Below, one piece after another: positions 1-6,225 of a stretch of 6,603 nt of DNA; position 1 is the first letter of the stretch, and each line of letters starts with the position of its first letter. The position numbers and the translations under genes were made by a program. The stretch is from Candidatus Magasanikbacteria bacterium CG_4_10_14_0_2_um_filter_41_10 (GTDB lineage: Bacteria; Patescibacteriota; Patescibacteriia; Magasanikbacterales; UBA922): NCBI GenBank assembly GCA_002792995.1, contig PFPJ01000038.1, positions 1 to 6,603 on the forward strand, read 5' to 3'. Under the pieces are notes generated by a model that worked only from the letters and a program-made list of their open reading frames with translations, made no database searches and had not been told where the DNA came from.

Positions 1-2
1 GG

Positions 3-422
3 GATCCATTTCGAGAGATGGAAGATATGATGAATCAGCTTCCAGCACTCTCCGGGACAAACCTCCCTGCAAAGGGATTCGTCCCTGCCATGGATGTGTA
101 TGAAACAAAAGATGCTGTCGTGGCCGAGACAACACTTGCTGGTGTTCGTCCGGAAGATGTCGAGGTTCGCGTGCAGGATGGGATGATTACTATTCAGGGA
201 GAGACACAAAAAGAACGAGAAGTAGAAGAAAAAAATTATTATAGAAAAGAAGTTCGCAGTGGTTCTTTCTTCCGCCAAGTGCCATTGCCAGTTGCTGTCC
301 TCGAGGACAAAGTGACGGCAGAGTTTGGAGATGGAGTTCTCAAGATTACCTGTCCAAAAGCAGGGGAGAAGAAAGAAGGAAAGAAGATTGCGATTGAGGT
401 GAAGAAGAAAGGAAAAGAATAA
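3..422 (+). CDS. Hsp20 / alpha-crystallin small heat-shock protein, 5' end cut by window
   Basis: ATP-independent holdase that binds unfolding proteins in the cytoplasm and hands them to the DnaK system. The frame is open from base 3 to the TAA at 420-422. It begins DPFREMEDMMNQL, the conserved N-terminal stretch of this family, and the preceding 'gg' would complete the usual Trp codon. I therefore read the gene as starting left of the window rather than at the ATG at 18. Counting from that ATG, the alpha-crystallin domain spans about residues 25-115. It contains the family signature GDGVLKI (residues 104-110) and ends in a basic tail with an I-x-I motif (IAI, 124-126) used for oligomer assembly. 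Arginine codons are mainly CGN, as in dnaK. Its placement ahead of dnaK fits a heat-shock cluster. The promoter is outside the window. Confidence 0.95.
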   Translation, partial: DPFREMEDMMNQLPALSGTNLPAKGFVPAMDVYETKDAVVAETTLAGVRPEDVEVRVQDGMITIQGETQKEREVEEKNYYRKEVRSGSFFRQVPLPVAVLEDKVTAEFGDGVLKITCPKAGEKKEGKKIAIEVKKKGKE

Positions 423-429
423 AAAATTC

Positions 430-447
430 CTCCCCTGATAGGGGGAG
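430..447 (+). other. Short GC-rich hairpin after the hsp20-like gene
   Basis: CTCCCC (430-435) pairs perfectly with GGGGAG (442-447) around a six-base loop, 7 bases past the hsp20 stop. On the + strand no T-tract follows, so it is not a canonical intrinsic terminator. On the - strand it would be followed by a T-run (the A-run at 421-426), but no - strand gene is seen here. It may stabilise or partly attenuate the hsp20 transcript. Confidence 0.35.
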
Positions 448-497
448 AATCAAATTGAATAGAACACTGATCACCAGGATTTCCATGATTGACCAGG

Positions 498-1619
498 ATG
501 TATATCTTGGATCATCCAGGTGATTCTGGAAATCTGTGTTCTATACAGAAACTTATGTCAGAATTAGAATATCCTATACCAAAAACTCATGAAACCTTGC
601 ATATTTTAGAGGTAAAACAAGGTTCCGGAGAAAAAGATCAAACTGAGTATTTAAATCAGAGACTTATTTCTTTGGAAGAATTAAAAGAAAAAATGGCACA
701 AAATTCTTCTCTTTTAAATGATGATGAAATTAATCATATTATTGGAGAAATAGAAGAAGGAGGAAATTCTTTTGGAGTAATGCGAGATATACTTGAACAC
801 GTACTTTCACAGACAAACTATTTGCACGATTGGGTTGAAAGTGGCGTAGTTCAAGATTTAATTGATGCCAATTTGGACACACCATTTACAGACAGGCCAA
901 TTACTGTACAGTGGGGAAAAAAAAATATGAAAACGAAGGGGCACGCATTTGATTTGAGAGATGAAGTTGGCATAAAAGAAGAAATTCCCACTCCTGCTCA
1001 AATTCTTGAATCTCTTGCTATAGAAGGACGTTTCCCATTATCTTTTAGAATATTTGGACATGAAATAATCCATACATATCAAAGTGTAAATGCTGGAAAA
1101 TCTTTACAACCAAATGGAATGTTTGCATATATAAAAGAACGTGTATTGCCTTACTACCAAACATTCTATCGAGGAAAACCGATAGAGTTAGGAGAAGTTC
1201 AAGCAAGAAGGCAATCGGATAAACCACCTGAGACTCATTCACCTGATGATGTTTTTGATAGGATCGAGGGGGCACGGTACACGAAAACACGAAAGCATGG
1301 CTACAAAATAAGTGAAGATAAATTAACGGCCGCTATTTCAATGATTGATCGATTGAATGCTCTGGGTTTATCAGTTGAAGAATTAGGACAGCTTACGCAT
1401 GATCATGGAGGATGGGATAAAAAATCAAAAACTTACAAAGGATTAGAAAAACGTCTTAAACATGAAATGGATGAAAGAAATTTGAAAGAAGAGGATGTCG
1501 ACAAATTATTGAGAATAGATGTTTTAGAAAGATCAATAGAAAGACAAAAAGTTATGAGACTTGTTCAAGAAGAGTTACAAAAAGAAAAAATGAAAAATCA
1601 AATTTCCTCTGAAGAATAA
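498..1619 (+). CDS. Uncharacterised protein with HEIIH zinc-metallopeptidase motif
   Basis: I do not recognise this as a named family. From the ATG at 498 it has 373 residues, with no signal peptide or membrane segment, so it is probably cytoplasmic. The one strong motif is GHEIIHTYQ (HEIIH at 188-192), a classic HExxH zinc-binding/catalytic signature preceded by a hydrophobic stretch. About 40 residues further on, ELGEVQAR offers E230 or E233 as a gluzincin-type third ligand. The last 100 residues are charged and mostly helical (SIERQKVMRLVQEELQKEK near the end). Start choice: an in-frame TTG at 489 lies 9 nt after AGGA (476-479) and is a real alternative. The ATG has AGG directly against it, which is too close to act as a ribosome site. 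Base composition and arginine codons differ sharply from hsp20 and dnaK, suggesting transfer. Coding status is strong; peptidase activity is inferred from the motif only. Confidence 0.7.
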   Translation: MYILDHPGDSGNLCSIQKLMSELEYPIPKTHETLHILEVKQGSGEKDQTEYLNQRLISLEELKEKMAQNSSLLNDDEINHIIGEIEEGGNSFGVMRDILEHVLSQTNYLHDWVESGVVQDLIDANLDTPFTDRPITVQWGKKNMKTKGHAFDLRDEVGIKEEIPTPAQILESLAIEGRFPLSFRIFGHEIIHTYQSVNAGKSLQPNGMFAYIKERVLPYYQTFYRGKPIELGEVQARRQSDKPPETHSPDDVFDRIEGARYTKTRKHGYKISEDKLTAAISMIDRLNALGLSVEELGQLTHDHGGWDKKSKTYKGLEKRLKHEMDERNLKEEDVDKLLRIDVLERSIERQKVMRLVQEELQKEKMKNQISSEE

Positions 1620-1661
1620 ACAATCTTACACATTAACAAATTACTTAATAACTAAACATAT

Positions 1662-3608
1662 ATGTCAAAAATACTAGGAATCGACCTTGGAACAACGAAC
1701 TCATGTATGGCTATCATCGAAGGTGGTCAGCCAAAGGTTCTCGAAAATAAAGAGGGAAATCGTACGACACCATCTATTGTCGCAATCAGTAAGACTGGAG
1801 AGCGTCTTGTCGGACAGCTTGCAAAGCGCCAGGCAGTAACAAATCCAGGTGGAACACTGTATTCTATCAAGCGTCTCATTGGTCGCCGATTTGAGGATCC
1901 AGAAGTTGAGCAAGTAAAAAAACATGTACCATATACTATTGTAAAAGATGGTGAACGTGCGAAGGTAAAAATGGGGGATAAGGATTACACCCCACAGGAA
2001 GTCAGCGCGATGATTTTACAAAAGCTTATCGCAGACGCAAAAGAAAAAATCGGCGATGATATCAGTGAAATCGTAGTCACTGTGCCAGCATACTTTGACG
2101 ATGCTCAGCGACAAGCTACAAAAGACGCAGGAACGATTGCGGGTGTGACGGTAAGCCGTGTGATCAACGAACCGACTGCGGCTGCATTTGCCTACGGGTT
2201 TGATAAAAAAGGTGAACAAAAAATTGCAGTATATGATCTTGGTGGTGGAACATTTGATGTTTCTATTCTCGATATTTCTCATGATGCTGAGACCGATGCT
2301 GCGACAGTAGAAGTACTTGCGACAAATGGTGATACGCACCTTGGTGGAGACGACTTTGATAAAGCTATTATTGAATGGATTATTGAAGAGTTCAACAAGA
2401 CAGAAGGAATTGATCTTTCAAAAGATCCATTGTCAAAGCAACGTGTAAAGGATGCTGCGGAAAAAGCAAAAATTGAGCTTTCTAGCACAACCGAAACAGA
2501 AATCAACGAACCATTTATCACACAGGGATCTGACGGTCCAAAGCATTTGAACATGAAGTTCACTCGCGCGAAGCTGGAAGAAATTACTATGGAGCTGGTA
2601 GAAAAAACCATGGTTCCTGTAAAGAAAGCACTCGACGATGCAAAACTCTCAAAAAATGATATTAAAGAAATCGTGCTTGTCGGTGGTATGACTCGTATGC
2701 CACTTGTACAGCAAAAGGTAGAAGAGTTTTTTGGCAAGAAAGGAAATGTGACCGTGAATCCAGACGAAGTAGTTGCAATGGGTGCTGCTATTCAGGGTGG
2801 ACAGCTTCAGGGAGATCTTGGAAAAGATATTCTTCTTCTTGATGTGACACCACTTTCATTTGGTATCGAAACCATGGGAAGCGTGTCTACAAAATTGATC
2901 GAACGAAATACCACCATTCCTACCAGCAAATCACAAGTATTTTCTACCGCAGCAGACAATCAGCCGAGTGTAGAAATTCATGTGCTCCAGGGTGAACGTG
3001 AAATGGCAGTAGACAATAAATCTCTCGGACGTTTCATGCTCGACGGGATTCCACCTGCACCACGTGGCGTGCCACAGATTGAAGTCAAGTTTGATATCGA
3101 TGCAAATGGTATTCTCAATGTTTCTGCAAAAGATAAAGGAACTGGAAAAGAACAATCTATCCGTATCGAAGCATCTTCAGGACTCAGTGAAGAAGAAATT
3201 GAAAAGATGAAGAAAGATGCAGAAGTACATGCAGAAGAAGATAAGAAAAAACGTGAGATGATTGATATCAAAAATACTGCCGACACCATGATTTACACCA
3301 CAGAGAAAATGATGAAAGATGTAGCAGAAAAAAAGATAGACGTCACAGACGAAGAAAAGAAAAAAATTGATGACGCTATCGCAAAAGTAAAAGATGCAAA
3401 AGAAAAAGATGATATTGAAGCAATCAAAGCTGCATCAGAAGAACTGTCTACGGCGGCGCAAGCTGTTGGGATGAAAATGTATCAACAAGAACAAGCTGCC
3501 GCGTCTGCAGGTGCTCCAGCAGAAGGAACTACTAAAGAAAAGAAAGAAGAAGGCGCTGTAGAAGGAGAAGTGGTAGAAGATGGTGAAGGTGAAGAAAAAC
3601 AAGCGTAA
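1662..3608 (+). CDS. dnaK: Molecular chaperone DnaK (Hsp70)
   Basis: Cytoplasmic ATP-driven chaperone that binds exposed hydrophobic peptides and works with DnaJ and GrpE. It has 648 residues, close to the usual length (E. coli 638), and is complete. The nucleotide-binding domain has phosphate-1 [10 protein letters not shown] (6-15), phosphate-2 DLGGGTFD (192-199) and the adenosine motif VGGMTR (340-345), plus [11 protein letters not shown]. The acidic-hydrophobic linker [11 protein letters not shown] starts at 389, followed by the substrate-binding beta domain and a helical lid rich in Lys/Glu. The segment after LIGRRF is full length, so the long (Gram-negative-type) ATPase form is present. 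The C-terminus is Ala/Gly/Glu-rich and ends EEKQA rather than the EEVKDDK-like tail of E. coli. No Shine-Dalgarno precedes the ATG (the upstream sequence is A/T-rich). I see no convincing promoter in the 42-nt gap to the HEIIH gene, so it may be read through from upstream. Confidence 0.98.
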   Translation: MSKILGIDLGTTNSCMAIIEGGQPKVLENKEGNRTTPSIVAISKTGERLVGQLAKRQAVTNPGGTLYSIKRLIGRRFEDPEVEQVKKHVPYTIVKDGERAKVKMGDKDYTPQEVSAMILQKLIADAKEKIGDDISEIVVTVPAYFDDAQRQATKDAGTIAGVTVSRVINEPTAAAFAYGFDKKGEQKIAVYDLGGGTFDVSILDISHDAETDAATVEVLATNGDTHLGGDDFDKAIIEWIIEEFNKTEGIDLSKDPLSKQRVKDAAEKAKIELSSTTETEINEPFITQGSDGPKHLNMKFTRAKLEEITMELVEKTMVPVKKALDDAKLSKNDIKEIVLVGGMTRMPLVQQKVEEFFGKKGNVTVNPDEVVAMGAAIQGGQLQGDLGKDILLLDVTPLSFGIETMGSVSTKLIERNTTIPTSKSQVFSTAADNQPSVEIHVLQGEREMAVDNKSLGRFMLDGIPPAPRGVPQIEVKFDIDANGILNVSAKDKGTGKEQSIRIEASSGLSEEEIEKMKKDAEVHAEEDKKKREMIDIKNTADTMIYTTEKMMKDVAEKKIDVTDEEKKKIDDAIAKVKDAKEKDDIEAIKAASEELSTAAQAVGMKMYQQEQAAASAGAPAEGTTKEKKEEGAVEGEVVEDGEGEEKQA

Positions 3609-3614
3609 GTATTG

Positions 3615-3654
3615 AACACGTAACCTATGCTCTATACAAGCGGAGGTTCGTGTT
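3615..3654 (+). terminator. Bulged hairpin after dnaK, possible weak terminator
   Basis: AACACG (3615-3620) and AACCT (3622-3626) pair with CGTGTT (3649-3654) and AGGTT (3644-3648). This gives an 11-bp stem with one bulged T (3621) and a 17-base loop, starting 6 nt past the dnaK stop. What follows is TGTGTG rather than a T-run, so termination may be incomplete. It sits directly before the promoter at 3659-3667 and so marks a likely transcript boundary. Confidence 0.4.
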
Positions 3655-3656
3655 TG

Positions 3657-3671
3657 TGTGATATAATCACA
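3657..3671 (+). promoter_or_regulatory. Extended -10 promoter inside a perfect palindrome (possible operator)
   Basis: TGATATAAT (3659-3667) is a perfect extended -10 element (TGn followed by TATAAT). No -35 resembling TTGACA lies 16-18 nt upstream, as is common for extended -10 promoters. The same bases form TGTGAT-ATA-ATCACA (3657-3671), a perfect inverted repeat with 6-bp arms and a 3-bp centre. A dimeric repressor bound there would cover the -10. Transcription would begin near 3674 and run through the palindromic repeat into the DM13, DUF3467 and dnaJ genes. The promoter call is fairly firm. The operator is inference, because the TGTG preceding TATAAT may simply be promoter context. Confidence 0.65.
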
Positions 3672-3682
3672 GTATTATTCAC

Positions 3683-3779
3683 GTCATCTCGAGCGACCGG
3701 AGGGAGTCGAGAGATCTCGACGTTTAGACGAGATCCTTCAACTACACTCCTCCTTCGTCGGAGTTTCACTCAGGATGAC
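3683..3779 (+). repeat. Imperfect palindromic intergenic repeat (REP/MITE-like, GTCATC...GATGAC)
   Basis: The ends are inverted: GTCATC (3683-3688) and GATGAC (3774-3779). Extending inward, 11 of 14 positions match when the right end is reverse-complemented (GTCATCctGAGtGA against GTCATCtcGAGcGA). In the centre, GATCTCG (3713-3719) pairs perfectly with CGAGATC (3729-3735) around a 9-base loop. Smaller stems occur in each half: TCTCGA/TCGAGA (3687-3692 with 3707-3712) and ACTCC/GGAGT (3746-3750 with 3760-3764). From memory, this matches the widespread bacterial intergenic repeat whose ends read roughly GTCATTCTGAGCGAAGCGAAGAATC. It encodes nothing. It lies in the presumed 5' leader of the DM13 gene, between promoter and start codon. 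Only one copy is in the window, so repetition in this genome is inferred. Confidence 0.7.
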
Positions 3780-3801
3780 ATACTTATAACCTCTTGTCTC
3801 T

Positions 3802-4503
3802 ATGTTCAAGCTCATCAAACTCCTCATTCTCATCGCAATCCTCGGCGTCGGCTGGTGGCTCTTATCACCACTGTTTATTGATAAAAAAGTCGATGAAGAA
3901 CTCGATCCAAAAGTTGCGTCTGCACTTGATTTTGTCATGAGCAAAGCTGGTGAGGGATTGCAAAAGGCGGGTGAAAAGTTGTCTCAAACAAAGACTGAGG
4001 ATCTTCAAAAGAAAGTTTCAAAAATTAAGGAAAGTATGGAGGAGGGGAGTAATCTTGATGAACAGATCACAGATGAAGACACGATGAAACAATTTATGGA
4101 AGAAATGGCACAGATGGAAGACAAAGAAATGTCAGAAGATATGATGGATGTCGCAAATCCAAAAGAACTTGCAACAGGTACATTTGTTACCGTTGCGCAT
4201 GAAGGAACTGGAGATGTACGAGTTATTAGTCTCGGTCAAGGCAGTGATACCATTGTACGTCTCGAAAATCTTGATGTGTTGAATGGGCCTGATCTCCGCG
4301 TCGTCCTCTCAAAAAGTAGTGATGTAGAAAAAGCTGGGCATCTGGGAGAGTATATCGAGCTTGGTGCATTGAAAGGAAATAAAGGAAATCAAAATTACGT
4401 CGTACCGAGTGATGTGAATGTGAATGATTATCATTCAGTTATCATTTATTGCAAAGCATTCCGTGTTGTGTTTAACTCCGCCAATTTGGTGACAAGTAAA
4501 TAG
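3802..4503 (+). CDS. Membrane-anchored DM13-domain protein
   Basis: It has 233 residues. The N-terminal helix, residues about 4-26 (LIKLLILIAILGVGWWLL and on), follows Lys3/Lys6 and has no lipobox or obvious cleavage site. I read it as a signal anchor with the rest of the protein outside the membrane. Residues 30-120 form a charged, helical stalk with a Met-rich acidic stretch (Met 95, 99, 102, 105, 110, 114, 115). Residues about 122-231 match the DM13 domain (Pfam PF10517): GTFV, LNGPDLRVVLS, LGALKGNKGNQNYVVP, then VIIYCKAF and VVFNSANL. Cys217 is the conserved domain cysteine. DM13 domains are proposed electron-transfer or redox modules, but the function is not settled. There is no Shine-Dalgarno; the sequence before the ATG is pyrimidine-rich. 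It is the first gene after the 3659 promoter, 6 nt ahead of the DUF3467 gene. The stop is TAG. Confidence 0.88.
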   Translation: MFKLIKLLILIAILGVGWWLLSPLFIDKKVDEELDPKVASALDFVMSKAGEGLQKAGEKLSQTKTEDLQKKVSKIKESMEEGSNLDEQITDEDTMKQFMEEMAQMEDKEMSEDMMDVANPKELATGTFVTVAHEGTGDVRVISLGQGSDTIVRLENLDVLNGPDLRVVLSKSSDVEKAGHLGEYIELGALKGNKGNQNYVVPSDVNVNDYHSVIIYCKAFRVVFNSANLVTSK

Positions 4504-4509
4504 TTGTAT

Positions 4510-4800
4510 ATGTCAGACGAAAAGCAAAAACAAATTCATATCAAAGCAAAGGATGAAGTACTCGAAGGACGATATGCAAATGTTGCACAAATCAATCATA
4601 CAAAGGAAGAGTTCGTCGTGGATTTTATGAATATATTTCCACCACAAGGAACACTGAATTCTCGTGTGATTATGAGTCCTGGGCACATGAAGCGAATGAT
4701 TCGGGCGATGCAGGAGAATGTGCAGAAGTATGAACAGAAGTTTGGCGTTATAAAGGAATCTGACGAGCCTGATACGGTATATGGGTTTCCGGTTAAATAA
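4510..4800 (+). CDS. DUF3467 domain protein
   Basis: Small 96-residue protein of unknown function. [20 protein letters not shown] (21-40) and the segment after [17 protein letters not shown] (51-67), ending KYEQKFG (73-79), match the DUF3467 pattern (Pfam PF11950): a Y-A-N-x-x start, a DF strand, an M-S-P-x-H helix start and a final YE..FG. There is no signal peptide or membrane segment. I start it at the ATG at 4510, where the protein reads MSDEK. An in-frame TTG at 4504 directly after the DM13 stop would add only two residues and has no ribosome site. It lies 6 nt after DM13 and 8 nt before dnaJ, so the three are almost certainly co-transcribed and perhaps translationally coupled. Its position next to a DnaJ suggests a proteostasis link but proves none. 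Confidence 0.85.
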   Translation: MSDEKQKQIHIKAKDEVLEGRYANVAQINHTKEEFVVDFMNIFPPQGTLNSRVIMSPGHMKRMIRAMQENVQKYEQKFGVIKESDEPDTVYGFPVK

Positions 4801-4808
4801 GTAACAAC

Positions 4809-5906
4809 ATGTCCAAAGATTATTACAAAATTCTTGGCGTTGAAAAAGGGGCAAGCCAAGACGAAATAAAAAAAGCATTTAGAAAACTTGCACACAAACA
4901 TCATCCAGACAAACCCGGTGGAGACGAAGCAAAGTTCAAAGAAGTGAACGAAGCCTATCAAGTCGTGGGAGATGAAACAAAGCGCAAGCAGTACGACCAA
5001 TATGGTGCTGATTTCCAACAGCAAGGTGGTTTTGGTGGTGGTGCTGGTTGGGAAGACTTCATGCGTGCAGCGCGTGGTGGTGGGGGATTTCAGCAGGGTG
5101 GTGGCGCGCAATTTGATTTTGGTGATATCTTTGGCGACATGTTTGGCTTTGGCGGTGGAGGAAGAAGCGGTGGGCGTCAGCGACGTGGAAACGATATACA
5201 AGTCGATATAGAACTAACTTTCGAGGATGCAGCCTTTGGTGTGGAACGAGATATTACGTTGCAAAAACAAAATGATTGTGATGTCTGTAGTGGCTCTGGT
5301 GCAGAGCCTGGGAGTGAAGTGAAATCTTGTGCAGAATGTGGTGGACGAGGACAAGTGATTCGTGTTCAACAGACTATTCTGGGAGCGATGCAAACCGCTG
5401 CCACATGTCCAACGTGTCATGGCGCTGGAAAGAAATCAGAAAAATCTTGTAAGCATTGTGGGGGTGGAGGCATGGTACGTAGTGAATCAGCATACAAAGT
5501 AAAAATTCCTGGAGGCATCGATACAGGTGGTGTTATCCGATTGACTGGAAAAGGGGAGAGTGCTGGCGCTGGCGGACAAGCAGGAGATTTGTATGTACAG
5601 GTTCATGTTCGATCCAAGTCTGGATTTGAACGACATGAGTTTGATATTTACACGACTGCTACTATTTCATTCGCACAAGCTGCACTTGGTGACAAGATTG
5701 AGATCGATACCCTCGACGGAAAGAAAAAACTTGTTATTCCAGAAGGAACGCAACCAGGGCAAAAATTTAAATTGAAAAATCTTGGTGTGACAAAATTGCA
5801 TCGTGGTGGAAGAGGTGACCAATATATTACGATCACTGTTTCGGTTCCGAAGAAGCTGAGTAAGAAAGGAAAACAGTTGGTGGAGGAGTTGAAAAATGAA
5901 TTGTAG
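4809..5906 (+). CDS. dnaJ: Chaperone protein DnaJ (type I Hsp40)
   Basis: Co-chaperone that delivers substrates to DnaK and stimulates its ATPase. It has 365 residues and is complete. The J domain spans residues 4-67 with the essential HPD at 32-34 and helix 4 ending [10 protein letters not shown] Gly/Phe-rich region follows, about 73-125, containing [13 protein letters not shown]. The zinc-binding domain has all four CxxCxGxG motifs, starting at Cys157, Cys174, Cys200 and Cys214 (the last is CKHCGGGG). The C-terminal substrate-binding domains start near 228 with [19 protein letters not shown]. This is therefore a full type I DnaJ, not a CbpA-like form. It is the last gene of the DM13-DUF3467-dnaJ unit and lies about 1.2 kb from dnaK behind a separate promoter. 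No Shine-Dalgarno is seen before the ATG (GTAACAAC). The stop is TAG, followed 22 nt later by a strong terminator. Confidence 0.98.
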   Translation: MSKDYYKILGVEKGASQDEIKKAFRKLAHKHHPDKPGGDEAKFKEVNEAYQVVGDETKRKQYDQYGADFQQQGGFGGGAGWEDFMRAARGGGGFQQGGGAQFDFGDIFGDMFGFGGGGRSGGRQRRGNDIQVDIELTFEDAAFGVERDITLQKQNDCDVCSGSGAEPGSEVKSCAECGGRGQVIRVQQTILGAMQTAATCPTCHGAGKKSEKSCKHCGGGGMVRSESAYKVKIPGGIDTGGVIRLTGKGESAGAGGQAGDLYVQVHVRSKSGFERHEFDIYTTATISFAQAALGDKIEIDTLDGKKKLVIPEGTQPGQKFKLKNLGVTKLHRGGRGDQYITITVSVPKKLSKKGKQLVEELKNEL

Positions 5907-5928
5907 ATTTCAGAATATATAGTGTAAT

Positions 5929-5956
5929 AAAAAAATCGCCATATGGCGATTTTTTT
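5929..5956 (+). terminator. Bidirectional intrinsic terminator after dnaJ
   Basis: AAAAAAATCGCC (5929-5940) and GGCGATTTTTTT (5945-5956) form a perfect 12-bp stem with an ATAT loop: a short GC core flanked by A- and T-runs. It therefore works in both directions, ending the dnaJ transcript on + and the convergent coiled-coil gene on -. The T-run overlaps that gene's TAA stop by two bases (5955-5956). Confidence 0.92.
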
Positions 5957-6206
5957 ATGCTGTGTGTGTTTGAATATTGTTATGTTTTTCCAATATCTCT
6001 ATTCTTTTCTCGTGGCGTTTCAGAGCGTGTATTGTTGCAGTTTGTTCAATATCTTTTTTTGTCAGCATCTCTTTTATTTCATCCAGCGATTCAGTAATGA
6101 CGTCAAGATTGTTCACTTTTACCACAACTTTCCCCATGTTTTTTTCAAGGTTATCTACTTTTTCTTCTAATGAGATGAGTTTTTTTATCATAAGATCTTC
6201 GTTCAT
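5955..6206 (-). CDS. Small coiled-coil protein, unknown function
   Basis: It has 83 residues, starting MNEDLMIKKLISLEEKV. The start is set by a perfect AGGAGG (6218-6213) six bases before the ATG at 6206. The longer open frame back to TTG at 6263 is rejected because its first codons are the -35 box of this gene's own promoter. Hydrophobic residues fall at 3/4 spacing for nearly the whole first half (Leu13, Val17, Leu20, Met24, Val27, Val31, Leu34, Ile37, Leu41, Ile44, Leu48). A second, shorter helical stretch runs from about 57 to 75. I predict a parallel or antiparallel coiled-coil oligomer. There is no signal peptide, membrane segment, cysteine or catalytic motif. Short coiled-coil proteins of this style are common in Patescibacteria and phages. 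I assign no function. Confidence 0.75.
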   Translation of the reverse strand: MNEDLMIKKLISLEEKVDNLEKNMGKVVVKVNNLDVITESLDEIKEMLTKKDIEQTATIHALKRHEKRIEILEKHNNIQTHTA

Positions 6207-6212
6207 ATAGTT

Positions 6213-6218
6213 CCTCCT
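6213..6218 (-). promoter_or_regulatory. Ribosome binding site AGGAGG for the coiled-coil gene
   Basis: Perfect Shine-Dalgarno core on the - strand, six bases (AACTAT) before the ATG at 6206. It decides the start of this gene. It is the only strong Shine-Dalgarno in the window; dnaK, DM13, DUF3467 and dnaJ have none. Confidence 0.9.
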
Positions 6219-6225
6219 AAAATTT

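Noticed and set aside
44..50. AGCACTC, resembling half of a CIRCE operator
   Set aside because: It is inside the hsp20 coding region, and no GAGTGCT follows 9 bases later.
2279..2737. 152-codon open frame on the - strand
   Set aside because: It is antisense to the dnaK ATPase domain, with a Ser-rich translation typical of the reverse of Asp/Glu/Lys-rich coding.
3627..3881. 84-codon + strand open frame spanning the intergenic region
   Set aside because: It runs through the hairpin, promoter and palindromic repeat and into the DM13 gene in another frame. The translation is repeat-derived, with no ribosome site.
4504..4509. TTG start for the DUF3467 gene
   Set aside because: It adds only two residues, has no ribosome site, and the ATG at 4510 gives a natural MSDEK start.
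4596..5201. 201-codon open frame on the - strand
   Set aside because: It lies opposite DUF3467 and the J domain/Gly-Phe region of dnaJ, both clearly coding. Its translation is low-complexity Ser/Thr/Phe-rich with no motif.
5943..6210. Two + strand open frames of 75 and 77 codons
   Set aside because: They are Phe/Ser/Cys-rich shadows of the A-rich coiled-coil gene on the - strand. The first begins inside the terminator hairpin.
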